64,000 nt of DNA, taken from Geminicoccaceae bacterium (GTDB taxonomy: Bacteria; Pseudomonadota; Alphaproteobacteria; Geminicoccales; Geminicoccaceae). The notes below the pieces were generated by a model, which worked only from the letters and a program-made list of their open reading frames with translations, was not told the origin of the DNA and did not search any database. Location of the stretch: NCBI GenBank assembly GCA_020638465.1, contig JACKIM010000001.1:186001-250000 (forward strand), written 5' to 3'. Made by a program: the position numbers and the translations under genes. Of the stretch, positions 8,082-16,352 are shown one piece after another. Positions within the stretch are counted from its first letter, which is position 1, and each line of letters begins with the position of its first letter.

Positions 8082-8990
8082 ATGATCGCCTATGCGGAAA
8101 GCTTCGGACTTGCCGGCCGTCCGTTTCGTCTGGAGCCGGACCCCGACTGGTTCTTCGACTGTCACAGCCAGCGCGACGCCCTGGCCAGACTGACACTCTC
8201 GCTGGCGGCCGGCACACGGCTGTCCATCCTTACCGGCGAGCCCGGCATCGGCAAGACCATGCTGGCCCGCCTGATCGAGACAAGGCTCCAGCGCCCCAAC
8301 CTGCCGGTCCTCCACTTTCGTGCCGACGATATCGATGTGCCCGGCGAGACCCGCCTCAATCACACTGCGGGGCGAAAGCTGCTCATCGTCATCGACGAGG
8401 CGCAGAGGCTCACTCCGGACAAGCTCGAACGGCTGGCAGGACTGAGCGAGATCAGTGGCGTGCGCGTCTTCATGCTGGGACGGCCCGAATTGCTCGGGCA
8501 GCTCAAGGAGACCCGCTCCGGCATTGCCCGCAAGGCGGCACGCGAAACCCTCACCTTGCGCCCGCTGGGCAGCGACGAGATCGTACCCTATGTCCACCAC
8601 CGCCTGCGGATGGTCGGCTGGCAGGGGACGCGAATCCTCACCAACGGGGGACGCGACGCGCTCTATCTTGCCACAGGTGGGGTTCCTCGCCGATTGGGCA
8701 GAATCTGCAGCCGCGCCCTGGCACTGGCCGCCATCGATGGCCACAGCCTGATCGACAGCACGATCGTCGAACAGGCCGTGCAGGATTCGATCAGGCCCGT
8801 CGGCCGTGGCCACGACAGCGATATCGACGCCCTTCAGGTACGGATCGACCGTCTCCAGAATTCGATCGAGGCCGGTCGCGCGATCAGCGGCGGCGATGCC
8901 CGGCAGGAAGCCGCACGTGATATCGAGGCGGCCCAGCGATTGTTGCGCTGGCTGGGCCGGATGCAGGAGCAGCAGGGTCGGCAGTTGTGA
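8082..8990 (+). CDS. ExeA-like AAA ATPase of XrtA-type EPS locus
   Basis: This 302-residue ATPase matches the family found next to exosortase/EPS genes (TIGR03015-like, related to GspA/ExeA). It starts YAESFGLAGRPFRLEPDPDWFF, has Walker A GEPGIGKT (52-59) and Walker B with DEAQ (105-108), followed by a sensor segment and a C-terminal helical part. Only about 45 residues separate the two Walker motifs, from memory roughly 30 fewer than in typical ExeA-like proteins, so one helix-strand unit may be missing. The ATG at 8082 follows the previous stop by 1 bp, and the stop overlaps the next start (GTGA). Its role, presumably energising or organising export, is inferred from context. Confidence 0.8.
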   Translation: MIAYAESFGLAGRPFRLEPDPDWFFDCHSQRDALARLTLSLAAGTRLSILTGEPGIGKTMLARLIETRLQRPNLPVLHFRADDIDVPGETRLNHTAGRKLLIVIDEAQRLTPDKLERLAGLSEISGVRVFMLGRPELLGQLKETRSGIARKAARETLTLRPLGSDEIVPYVHHRLRMVGWQGTRILTNGGRDALYLATGGVPRRLGRICSRALALAAIDGHSLIDSTIVEQAVQDSIRPVGRGHDSDIDALQVRIDRLQNSIEAGRAISGGDARQEAARDIEAAQRLLRWLGRMQEQQGRQL

Positions 8991-9871
8991 CACATCCCGG
9001 ATCCATTCCCACAGCCGACGCCACGGACAGGTCCGGCGCGGTCCACGCCATGTCCATCGATGTCGAGGAGTTCTTCCAGGTCTGGGCACTGCGCTGCCAC
9101 TATGCCCGGGACGACTGGGATCGCCTGCCGTCGCGCGTCGTGGCCAGCACCGGACGTCTCCTCGATCTCATGGAAGAAACATCTACAAAGGCGACGTTCT
9201 TCACCTTGGGATGGGTGGCCGAGCGCCATCCCGGACTTGTCCGCAGGATCGTCGAGGATGGGCACGAGCTTGCCAGCCACGGCTACGACCACAAACTCGT
9301 CCATGAAATGAGCGAATCCCAATTTCGCGAAGATCTTGCGAAGTCAAAGGATCTCCTCGAACAGGCGGGTGGCGTCGCGGTGCACGGCTATCGTGCTCCC
9401 AACTTCTCCATCAACACCGCCACCCCCTGGGCCTATGACGCCCTGCGCGAGACGGGATACAGCTACAGTTCGAGTTCCCACCCGGTCGCCAATGACCATT
9501 ACGGCGATGTTCGCGGCGAGCGCCGGCCGCACTGGCGCGACGGTATAACGGAGCTGCCGGTGACGGTCCTGCCCCTCGCCGGCCGCAATCTGCCCTGCGC
9601 CGGCGGAGGCTATTTCCGCATCCTGCCCTATGCATGGACCCGTTACGCGCTGGCTCGGGCCGTGCGCGAACCGGGAATCCGCGGAATGTTCTATCTTCAC
9701 CCCTGGGAGGTCGATCCGGGCCAGCCACGCCCCGACGGGCTCGATCTGAAAACCCGTTTTCGTCATTACACAAGGCTTTCACGATGCGCCTCGATGCTGA
9801 AGGACCTGATGCAGCGGTTCGCCTGGGACCGGATCGACGTCATCTATCGAAACGAGCTGGATCGTCAATGA
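8987..9871 (+). CDS. Polysaccharide deacetylase of XrtA-type EPS locus
   Basis: This 294-residue NodB-fold (carbohydrate esterase 4) deacetylase has the first metal motif SIDVEEFF (D25), the paired histidines ASHGYDH (H98 and H102), and RAPNFS further on. The C-terminal part (YFRILPY and MFYLHPWEVDPGQPRP) is characteristic of the PEP-CTERM/XrtA-linked subfamily with a DUF3473-like tail. It probably removes acetyl groups from the exported polymer. No signal peptide is visible, so action in the cytosol or at the membrane face is more likely than in the periplasm. It begins with GTG overlapping the ATPase stop and ends with ATGA overlapping the FemAB gene. Confidence 0.88.
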   Translation: MTHPGSIPTADATDRSGAVHAMSIDVEEFFQVWALRCHYARDDWDRLPSRVVASTGRLLDLMEETSTKATFFTLGWVAERHPGLVRRIVEDGHELASHGYDHKLVHEMSESQFREDLAKSKDLLEQAGGVAVHGYRAPNFSINTATPWAYDALRETGYSYSSSSHPVANDHYGDVRGERRPHWRDGITELPVTVLPLAGRNLPCAGGGYFRILPYAWTRYALARAVREPGIRGMFYLHPWEVDPGQPRPDGLDLKTRFRHYTRLSRCASMLKDLMQRFAWDRIDVIYRNELDRQ

Positions 9872-10908
9872 GCCAGCCCATCCGGACGGCGCCGCTTGCC
9901 GCCGACCGCCAGCAGGCATGGGACACTTATGTCGACGCCCATCCGGCCGGCACCTTTTTCCACCGCAGCGACTGGCAAAGGGCGATGAAGGACGGCTTCG
10001 GCCATGATTGTCACTTCATCGAGGCGCGGCGCGGCGACGAGGTCACCGGCGTTCTCCCGCTGGTGCAGGTGAAAAGCCCGCTTTTCGGTCACGCATTGAT
10101 CAGCACCGGGTTTTGCGTCGATGGCGGGCCGCTGGTCAGCGATGACGACAGCCTCGCAGCCCTGCTGGACGCCGCCGAGGCCATCGCAGGCGAGTTGGGA
10201 GCGGAGCGCATCGAATTTCGCGCACCGGCTCCGGATCGCGACGGATGGGTCGATGCCGGCGGCACCTATGTCGGCTTCCGGCGAGAGCTTGAGAGCGATC
10301 CCGATGCCAATCTGGCACGCATTCGGCGCAAGCAGCGGGCGATGGTGCGCAAGGGGCTGGGTTTCGGCCTGACCGCCGTCATCGACCCCGGGATCGACCG
10401 TTTCTACGAGATCTATGCCGCGAGCGTGCACCGGCTGGGGACGCCGGTTTTCGGCAAGGGGTATTTCAGGGCGCTGCAGGAAACCTTTGCCGGGGATTGC
10501 GACGTGCTCACGATCGAGCACGAACAGCGGCCCGTGGCCTCGGTACTGAGTTTCTATCACAAGGGTACCGTTCTGCCCTATTATGGCGGCAGCCTGCCGG
10601 AGGCTCGCGACCTTGCCGCCAACGACGTGATGTACCACGAACTCATGCGTCATGCGGTGGTGTCGCGCGGCTGCACGATGTTCGACTTCGGTCGCAGCAA
10701 GAAGGATACCGGCGCCTACAATTTCAAGCGGCACTGGGGTTTCGAACCCGAGGAACTGACCTATGGATTCTGGATGAAGGACGGAGGCACGCCACCGGAA
10801 ATCAATCCGCTCAACCCGAAGTACCGGATATTCATCAACATGTGGCAGAAAATGCCATTCTGGTTGACAAAGATCGTGGGGCCACCCATCGCCCGGCAAC
10901 TGGGCTAG
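9868..10908 (+). CDS. FemAB-like GNAT-fold protein of XrtA-type EPS locus
   Basis: This 346-residue protein resembles FemAB-type aminoacyl/acyl transferases (two tandem GNAT folds) and specifically the family accompanying XrtA loci. It shows the N-terminal TFFHRSDW motif, a basic IRRKQRAMVRKG helix, the central YYGGSLPEARD segment and the C-terminal FDFGRSKKDTGAYNFKRHWGF signature. It may add an amino acid or acyl group to the polysaccharide or a lipid-linked precursor; the substrate is unknown. The start is the ATG of the ATGA overlap with the deacetylase. A longer frame upstream lies inside that gene and was discounted. Confidence 0.85.
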   Translation: MSQPIRTAPLAADRQQAWDTYVDAHPAGTFFHRSDWQRAMKDGFGHDCHFIEARRGDEVTGVLPLVQVKSPLFGHALISTGFCVDGGPLVSDDDSLAALLDAAEAIAGELGAERIEFRAPAPDRDGWVDAGGTYVGFRRELESDPDANLARIRRKQRAMVRKGLGFGLTAVIDPGIDRFYEIYAASVHRLGTPVFGKGYFRALQETFAGDCDVLTIEHEQRPVASVLSFYHKGTVLPYYGGSLPEARDLAANDVMYHELMRHAVVSRGCTMFDFGRSKKDTGAYNFKRHWGFEPEELTYGFWMKDGGTPPEINPLNPKYRIFINMWQKMPFWLTKIVGPPIARQLG

Positions 10909-11132
10909 CAACGGGTGGCGTCATGCTGACAATCACATGGCGGGAAGAGGCCGGCCGCATCGCGCGGCCCGTTTCCGCTGACCTTGAAACGCGGACGGGT
11001 GGTTGCCTGCGCCGGCGCGGGCATCTGCCATCCTCGCTGCATGTAGGGGGAACGGCCGACGGCCTGTCGTCACATGCGTCGTGGGTCGCAGACGCCGCCA
11101 GTCCGCCACCCCGTTGCCCGGAGCGGTGATTC

Positions 11133-12362
11133 ATGGCGGAGATCCTGTTCGTCGCTCATCGGGTTCCCTATCCGCCTGACAAGGGCGACAAGATTCGCGC
11201 GTTCAACATCATTCGCCACCTCTCCCGGCACCATCGTGTCCACCTCGCGGCCTTCATCGACGATCCGGCCGATATCGAACCGTCGGGGGAGCTGAACCGA
11301 TGGTGCGCGAGTTTGCACCTGTCCGTCATGGGACGGGCGGCGAAACTCCGGCGCATGGCGACGGCCCTCCTGACCCGGAAGGCCCTGAGCGTGGCGGTGT
11401 TCGAGGATCCTGCCCTGCGCCAGTGGGTTCGCCAGCGCGTCGAACAGGGAATCGATCTCGCCATCGGCTATTCCGGAGCTGTCGCCCCGCTCATCGATGC
11501 CACTCCCCTCATCTTCGACCTCGTCGATTGCGACAGCGCCAAATGGCAGGCCATGGCCCGTGACCGGGGGCCGTTGAAGGGGTGGATCTACCGGCGGGAA
11601 GCCGAACTCGTCTCCGGTCTCGAACGTTCCATCGTCGCAAGGGCCGCGGCGACGATCCTGGTCTCGGAACCCGAAGCCGAGCTTTGCCGGAAAATCACCG
11701 GCGGTTCCCGGCAACGGATTCATGCCGTGGCCAATGGTGTCGACACCGGCATGTTCGATCCGGACAAACCGACATCATCGCCTTACGGGGGAGAACATCG
11801 CCCGGTACTGGTCTTCACGGGGGTCATGAACTACCCGCCCAACATCGAGGCCATGCAATGGTTCCACAATCGTGTCTGGCCAATCCTGCGCCGCCACCCG
11901 ACCCGCCCGCGACTGGCCATCGTCGGGTCTGCACCGACTGCGGCCATCCGGGCATTCGCCGACGGCGATGACGTCCTGGTCACCGGGCGCGTGCCTGAGG
12001 TGCAACCCTGGCTAGCTCACGCGACGATCTCGATCGCTCCGCTGCAGCTTGCCCGCGGCATCCAGAACAAGGTGCTCGAAGCCATGGCGATGGGTCTGCC
12101 GGTGGTGGCAACCAGCGCAGCAGCCGAAGGGATTGATGCCACCACCGGCGAACATCTCATCATCGCGGACGATCCCGAACAGTTCAATACCACCATCGGC
12201 AATCTTCTCGACGATCCCGAGCGGGTCAAGCGCATGGGTCGTGCGGCGCGGCAGCGGGTGATCAAGCGCCATTCCTGGGGCGCAAGCCTTGCCCGGCTCG
12301 ATGCGATCATCGACGCGATCCGCTCTCCCGGTCGCGGTAGCCCAACCGCGGCAAAGATGTGA
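11133..12362 (+). CDS. Glycosyltransferase of the TIGR03087/XrtA-associated family
   Basis: This 409-residue GT-B fold, family 4-type glycosyltransferase has an N terminus reading ILFVAHRVPYPPDKGDKIR, which is distinctive for the PEP-CTERM-locus sugar transferase (stp1, TIGR03087). The donor-binding half has LVFTGVMNYPPNIEAM, then the nucleotide-sugar motif IQNKVLEAMAMGLPVVAT with its E. It would act in the cytosol adding sugars to a lipid-linked EPS unit. A 224-bp gap separates it from the FemAB gene; no promoter was obvious there, and a 68-codon frame in the gap was judged spurious. It ends the EPS run. Asparagine synthase-like and exosortase genes common in such loci are not present downstream. 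Confidence 0.87.
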   Translation: MAEILFVAHRVPYPPDKGDKIRAFNIIRHLSRHHRVHLAAFIDDPADIEPSGELNRWCASLHLSVMGRAAKLRRMATALLTRKALSVAVFEDPALRQWVRQRVEQGIDLAIGYSGAVAPLIDATPLIFDLVDCDSAKWQAMARDRGPLKGWIYRREAELVSGLERSIVARAAATILVSEPEAELCRKITGGSRQRIHAVANGVDTGMFDPDKPTSSPYGGEHRPVLVFTGVMNYPPNIEAMQWFHNRVWPILRRHPTRPRLAIVGSAPTAAIRAFADGDDVLVTGRVPEVQPWLAHATISIAPLQLARGIQNKVLEAMAMGLPVVATSAAAEGIDATTGEHLIIADDPEQFNTTIGNLLDDPERVKRMGRAARQRVIKRHSWGASLARLDAIIDAIRSPGRGSPTAAKM

Positions 12363-12426
12363 CGGATGGCCCGGCCTTCACATGGTTGCCCAACGAGTGA
12401 ACCGGAAGGTCTTTAGCAACCGGACG

Positions 12427-12456
12427 TTGTACGCTAGGATCATGGCCAGGTACAAC
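12427..12456 (+). promoter_or_regulatory. Candidate promoter or operator before mltB
   Basis: GTTGTAC (12426-12432) and GTACAAC (12450-12456) form a perfect 7-bp inverted repeat. The same bases read as TTGTAC, 18 bp, TACAAC, a weak sigma70-like promoter. It lies 24-54 bp before the mltB ATG. Confidence 0.3.
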
Positions 12457-12479
12457 ATCATGCCTTGGGTAAACAGAAC

Positions 12480-13463
12480 ATGGCTTTTCGACGCGGGCGT
12501 TTCGGACCGGCCCTCGGTGTGATCGGCCTGATCCTGAGCGCCACGCCGCTATCGGCCCAGACCAGCTTCAAGAGCTGGCTTGAGGGTTTTCGCGGCCAGG
12601 CCCTGCGAGCCGGGATCACCGAGCACACGCTTGATACGGCATTCGAGGGTGTGAAACCCATCGACCGCATCATCGAGCTCGACCGCAAGCAGCCTGAAGG
12701 GCGCATGACCTTTGTCGAATACAAGAGGAAGGTCATCTCTCGATCGCGGATCGCGAAGGGCCGGGAACTGCTGCGCAGGCATGCGGCCGTCCTCGCCGAA
12801 ACCGAGCGCCGCTTCGGTGTGCCGGCCGAAGTCATCGTGGCCCTGTGGGGCATCGAATCGAGCTTTGGCGAGTTCAAGGGGCGCTTCCCGGTGATCGATG
12901 CACTCGCGACGCTGGCTTATGATGGTCGACGCGAGGAACTCTTCACACGTGAACTGATTTCGGCCCTGCAAATTCTCGACAACGGGGATGTCGACAAGGT
13001 CAACATGTTCGGCTCCTGGGCCGGGGCCATGGGCCAGTCGCAGTTCATGCCATCGACATTCGCCGGCTATGCCGTCGATGCCGACGGTGACGGACGCCGC
13101 GACATCTGGACGAGCCTGCCTGACGTCTTCGCGTCGATGGCCAATTATCTCTCGCGCATAGGTTGGGATCGAGATTACATCTGGGGGCGCGAGGTTACAG
13201 GTGCGGGCAAGGTCGCTGCCTCGAAAATCGGCCTCGACAACGAGCTGCCACTGCGCGAATGGAAGCGCATGGGGCTTCGCCGCGCCGATGGCGGTCCCCT
13301 GCCCGTCGCCGACATCAACGCTTCGCTGGTGACCACAGATGACGGTGCCGGGCCTTCCTATCTCGTGTATAACAATTTTCGTGTAATCATGCGCTGGAAC
13401 CGGTCGACCTATTTTGCCACCAGTGTCGGCCTGCTTTCGGATGCCCTGAGGAGCGGCCGCTGA
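12480..13463 (+). CDS. mltB: MltB-family lytic murein transglycosylase
   Basis: This 327-residue periplasmic enzyme cleaves peptidoglycan glycan strands to anhydro-muropeptides. The signal peptide spans residues 1-26 (hydrophobic core, then TPLSAQ). The SLT_2 domain carries the catalytic glutamate E126 in ALWGIESSFGEF, and the GAMGQSQFMPSTF and YLSRIGW blocks are typical of MltB. No C-terminal peptidoglycan-binding repeat is present. The start is the ATG of MAFRRGR; a TTG five codons upstream is possible. The stop overlaps the rlpA start, so the two are probably coupled and share a cell-wall remodelling role. Confidence 0.92.
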   Translation: MAFRRGRFGPALGVIGLILSATPLSAQTSFKSWLEGFRGQALRAGITEHTLDTAFEGVKPIDRIIELDRKQPEGRMTFVEYKRKVISRSRIAKGRELLRRHAAVLAETERRFGVPAEVIVALWGIESSFGEFKGRFPVIDALATLAYDGRREELFTRELISALQILDNGDVDKVNMFGSWAGAMGQSQFMPSTFAGYAVDADGDGRRDIWTSLPDVFASMANYLSRIGWDRDYIWGREVTGAGKVAASKIGLDNELPLREWKRMGLRRADGGPLPVADINASLVTTDDGAGPSYLVYNNFRVIMRWNRSTYFATSVGLLSDALRSGR

Positions 13464-14443
13464 TGCCGTTGTCGCCATTTCGCCGTGCCGCGTGGCTGCG
13501 GCCCGTTGTCATTGTCCTGCTGCTGGCGCTGGCCGCCTGCAGCAGCACTCCCCGCCTGCCCGACGATGGCGGCGGTCGTTACAAGTTGGGGCAGCCCTAC
13601 TCGATCAAGGGGCGCTGGTATCAACCCGAGTTCGATCCGTCCTACGAACGAACCGGTATCGCATCATGGTACGGCGATTACTTTCACGGCCGCAACACGG
13701 CCAATGGCGAACGCTTCGACAAGGACCTCATAAGCGCCGCGCACACGACCCTGCCGTTGCCGAGCCTTGTCGAGGTGACCAATCTCGAAAACGGTCGCAA
13801 GCTGGTGGTGCGGGTCAATGATCGGGGACCGTTCGTCAATGACCGGCTGATCGACCTCTCTGAAGCGGCTGCGAGCGAACTGGGCTTCCGCGAGAAGGGC
13901 CTCGCCCGTGTACGCGTGCGCTTCCTCGAACTGGCTTCGGCCGACGGCACGCCGCCCAGACCGACCACCGGGCAGGCGGCAAGTCCATCCCGGGGGACAA
14001 CGCAAAGGGCGGCCGCAAAGCCGGCCGCAGCCTCGCCGGACCCGAGAAACCTCGGATCGACCCGCATTCAGACCGCTGCCCTTGAACCCTCCGCGGGCGG
14101 TCGACAGCCGCAGGCGGGCACGCTGCTGCCAGGCGATCTCGACGACCTTCCACAGTTGTCCCGGACTAACGACGTACCGGCATCGGGCACGTCATCCGCC
14201 ACGGCCTGCCTGTCCTCGAACAACTTCGTCCAGATCGGCGCTTTCAGCGACCGACAGCGGGTGGACAGGATATCGCGCGGCCTGCGACGTCTGGGGGACA
14301 TAAGGATCGACCATGTCGACAGCAGGAGCCGCTCCCTGTTCCGCCTGCGCGTCGGACCTCTGGACACCCGCCTGCGGGCCTTCGACGTGCTGGCCGAACT
14401 TCGGCGCCTGGGATACCATGAAGCGTATGTGATCAGTTGCTGA
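13463..14443 (+). CDS. rlpA: RlpA septal lipoprotein with SPOR domain
   Basis: This 326-residue protein has a lipobox ending at C26 (LALAACSS), a double-psi beta-barrel domain (about 60-150: TGIASWYGDYFHGRNTANGE and VRVNDRGPFVNDRLIDLS), a low-complexity linker rich in A, P, R and T (about 155-240), and a C-terminal SPOR domain (about 250-326). RlpA proteins cut glycan strands lacking stem peptides at the division site, and the SPOR domain binds such denuded strands. It directly follows mltB with overlapping codons and precedes the dacC-type carboxypeptidase by 83 bp, as in many alphaproteobacteria. Confidence 0.93.
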   Translation: MPLSPFRRAAWLRPVVIVLLLALAACSSTPRLPDDGGGRYKLGQPYSIKGRWYQPEFDPSYERTGIASWYGDYFHGRNTANGERFDKDLISAAHTTLPLPSLVEVTNLENGRKLVVRVNDRGPFVNDRLIDLSEAAASELGFREKGLARVRVRFLELASADGTPPRPTTGQAASPSRGTTQRAAAKPAAASPDPRNLGSTRIQTAALEPSAGGRQPQAGTLLPGDLDDLPQLSRTNDVPASGTSSATACLSSNNFVQIGAFSDRQRVDRISRGLRRLGDIRIDHVDSRSRSLFRLRVGPLDTRLRAFDVLAELRRLGYHEAYVISC

Positions 14444-14526
14444 CCCATCACCATCCGGGCCAACGGCATGGCAGATGGACCTGCTGCCACGGCCTTGCAA
14501 TCACCCTCGAAATCCGGAGATCGTGA

Positions 14527-15657
14527 ATGTTGCGCTGCCTGTTCGCCGCCGTCACCCTCACCGTCCTGCTTGTATGCGGTGAAGCGCGGGCCTTTGAAGT
14601 CGACGCACGTGCAGCCATTCTTCTCGATTATCGCAACGACAAGGTGCTTTTCGCCAAAAATCCCGACGAGGAACTGCCGCCGGCTTCGATGAGCAAGCTG
14701 ATGACCGCCTTGGTCATCTTCGAGGATCTCAGGAGCGGCCGCCTCGCACTCGACCAGGAATTGCCGGTCAGCGAGAAGGCGTGGCGCATGGGCGGCTCGC
14801 GGATGTTCGTCGAGGTCAACACGCGCGTGAAGGTGCGCGACCTGCTGCGCGGCGTCATCGTCCAGTCCGGCAACGACGCCTGCATCGTGCTGGCCGAAGC
14901 CGTCTCCGGCAGCGAACAGGCCTTCGTCGACCGCATGAACGCACGCGCCCGGGAACTCGGCCTCGAACACAGCCATTTCGCCAACGCGACCGGCTGGCCC
15001 GCCGAAGACCACTACATGAGCGTTCGTGACCTTGCCACGATCGCCCGCATCATCATCGAAGAATATCCCGAATATTACGATCTCTACTCGATTCGCGAAT
15101 TCGAGTACAACGGCATCAAGCAGACCAACCGCAATCCCTTGCTGCGGGCCGGGGTTCCGGGCGTGGACGGGATGAAGACCGGACATACCAGCGAGGCCGG
15201 CTACGGCCTCGTCGCATCGGCCGAGCGCGACGGACGCCGGCTGGTTCTGGTGGTGGCGGGCACCACCAGTTCGAACAAGCGACGCAGCGAAGCCGAGCGG
15301 CTGCTCGAATACGGTTTCCGCAACTTCCACGAGTACCGCATCTACGACAAGGGACAGACGGTGGTCGAGGTTCCGGTCTGGCAAGGTGAGGACAGCACGG
15401 TGCCGCTGATCGGGCACGATGTCGTGGGCATCACGCTGGATCGTGCCGAACGCCCCGGCCTCAGCGCCAAGGTGCGTTACGAGAGCCCGGTGGCCGCACC
15501 GATCACGGCGGGCCAGAAACTCGGCGAGGTCGAGATCGACCTTCAGGGCAAACCCGCCGCCACGATCCCGCTGGTCGCCGCCATTGATGTGCCACGGGCA
15601 GGCATCTTCGGACGCATGACCGGCGCACTGGACTATCTTATCTGGGGACGTGACTGA
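14527..15657 (+). CDS. dacC: D-alanyl-D-alanine carboxypeptidase (PBP5/6 family)
   Basis: This 376-residue periplasmic penicillin-binding protein trims the terminal D-Ala from peptidoglycan stem peptides. The signal peptide is residues 1-22. The three active-site motifs are S54-x2-K57 (SMSK), S114-G-N116 and K217-T-G219 (KTGHT). A C-terminal PBP5-type beta domain follows, with a final hydrophobic/amphipathic stretch that could anchor it to the membrane. It sits between rlpA and tmk and is spaced only 2 bp from tmk. The choice of dacC rather than dacA/dacF as symbol is conventional, not proven. Confidence 0.92.
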   Translation: MLRCLFAAVTLTVLLVCGEARAFEVDARAAILLDYRNDKVLFAKNPDEELPPASMSKLMTALVIFEDLRSGRLALDQELPVSEKAWRMGGSRMFVEVNTRVKVRDLLRGVIVQSGNDACIVLAEAVSGSEQAFVDRMNARARELGLEHSHFANATGWPAEDHYMSVRDLATIARIIIEEYPEYYDLYSIREFEYNGIKQTNRNPLLRAGVPGVDGMKTGHTSEAGYGLVASAERDGRRLVLVVAGTTSSNKRRSEAERLLEYGFRNFHEYRIYDKGQTVVEVPVWQGEDSTVPLIGHDVVGITLDRAERPGLSAKVRYESPVAAPITAGQKLGEVEIDLQGKPAATIPLVAAIDVPRAGIFGRMTGALDYLIWGRD

Positions 15658-15659
15658 CC

Positions 15660-16352
15660 GTGCCACGGGCTGAGGTGTCATCGACCCCCGGTATCTCGTC
15701 ATCGCAACCGGCGTCGCCGCCACGGCGTGGGCGCTTCATCACGCTCGAAGGTGGCGAGGGAGCCGGCAAGACCACGCAGATCGGGTTGCTGGAAGAGCAT
15801 TTGCGTGGGAGCGGTCATGACGTCATGACGACACGGGAACCCGGCGGAACACCGGGCGCCGAGCAGATTCGCGGTCTGGTGACCAACGGTTCCGTCGATC
15901 GCTGGCATCCCATGACCGAACTGCTGTTGATGATGGCGGCGCGCAGCGACCATGTCGAGCGGGTCCTGCGGCCATCGCTGACCGCGGGCTTCTGGGTGAT
16001 CAGCGACCGGTTCCATGATTCGAGCCGCGTCTATCAGGGACTGGCCGGGGGCCTCGGCCTTGATGTGGTCGACCGGCTTCATGAACCCTTGCTCGTTGGC
16101 ACTCTTCCCGATCTGACACTTGTTCTCGACTTGCCCGTCGAAACCGGCCTCGCCCGCCGCCATGCCGGTGGCGGTGCCGGACGCTTCGAGGCCAAGGACC
16201 ACGCCTTCCATGAAACGGTGCGAAAGGGTTTTCTCGAACTGTCTCGCCGCGAACCCCGTCGCATCCGGGTGGTCGATGCGACCCTTCCGGTGGCGGCAGT
16301 GGCCCGGCAGATCCGCGATGCCGTCGATGCACTGGAAGCCGGCACCGGATGA
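15660..16352 (+). CDS. tmk: Thymidylate kinase
   Basis: Tmk phosphorylates dTMP to dTDP for DNA synthesis. The P-loop is EGGEGAGKT (30-38), the DR-motif is VISDRFHDSSRVYQG, and the LID region contains RFEAKDHAFHETVRKGF. The frame begins at GTG 15660, two bases after dacC, giving about 24 residues before the usual start of the fold; GTG at 15675 is an alternative. Its stop overlaps holB by ATGA. The tmk-holB pairing is conserved in many bacteria. Confidence 0.93.
   Translation: MPRAEVSSTPGISSSQPASPPRRGRFITLEGGEGAGKTTQIGLLEEHLRGSGHDVMTTREPGGTPGAEQIRGLVTNGSVDRWHPMTELLLMMAARSDHVERVLRPSLTAGFWVISDRFHDSSRVYQGLAGGLGLDVVDRLHEPLLVGTLPDLTLVLDLPVETGLARRHAGGGAGRFEAKDHAFHETVRKGFLELSRREPRRIRVVDATLPVAAVARQIRDAVDALEAGTG

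Noticed and set aside
10923..11129. 68-codon frame between the FemAB and glycosyltransferase genes
   Set aside because: No ribosome site, low-complexity sequence, and it is the tail of a longer shadow frame.
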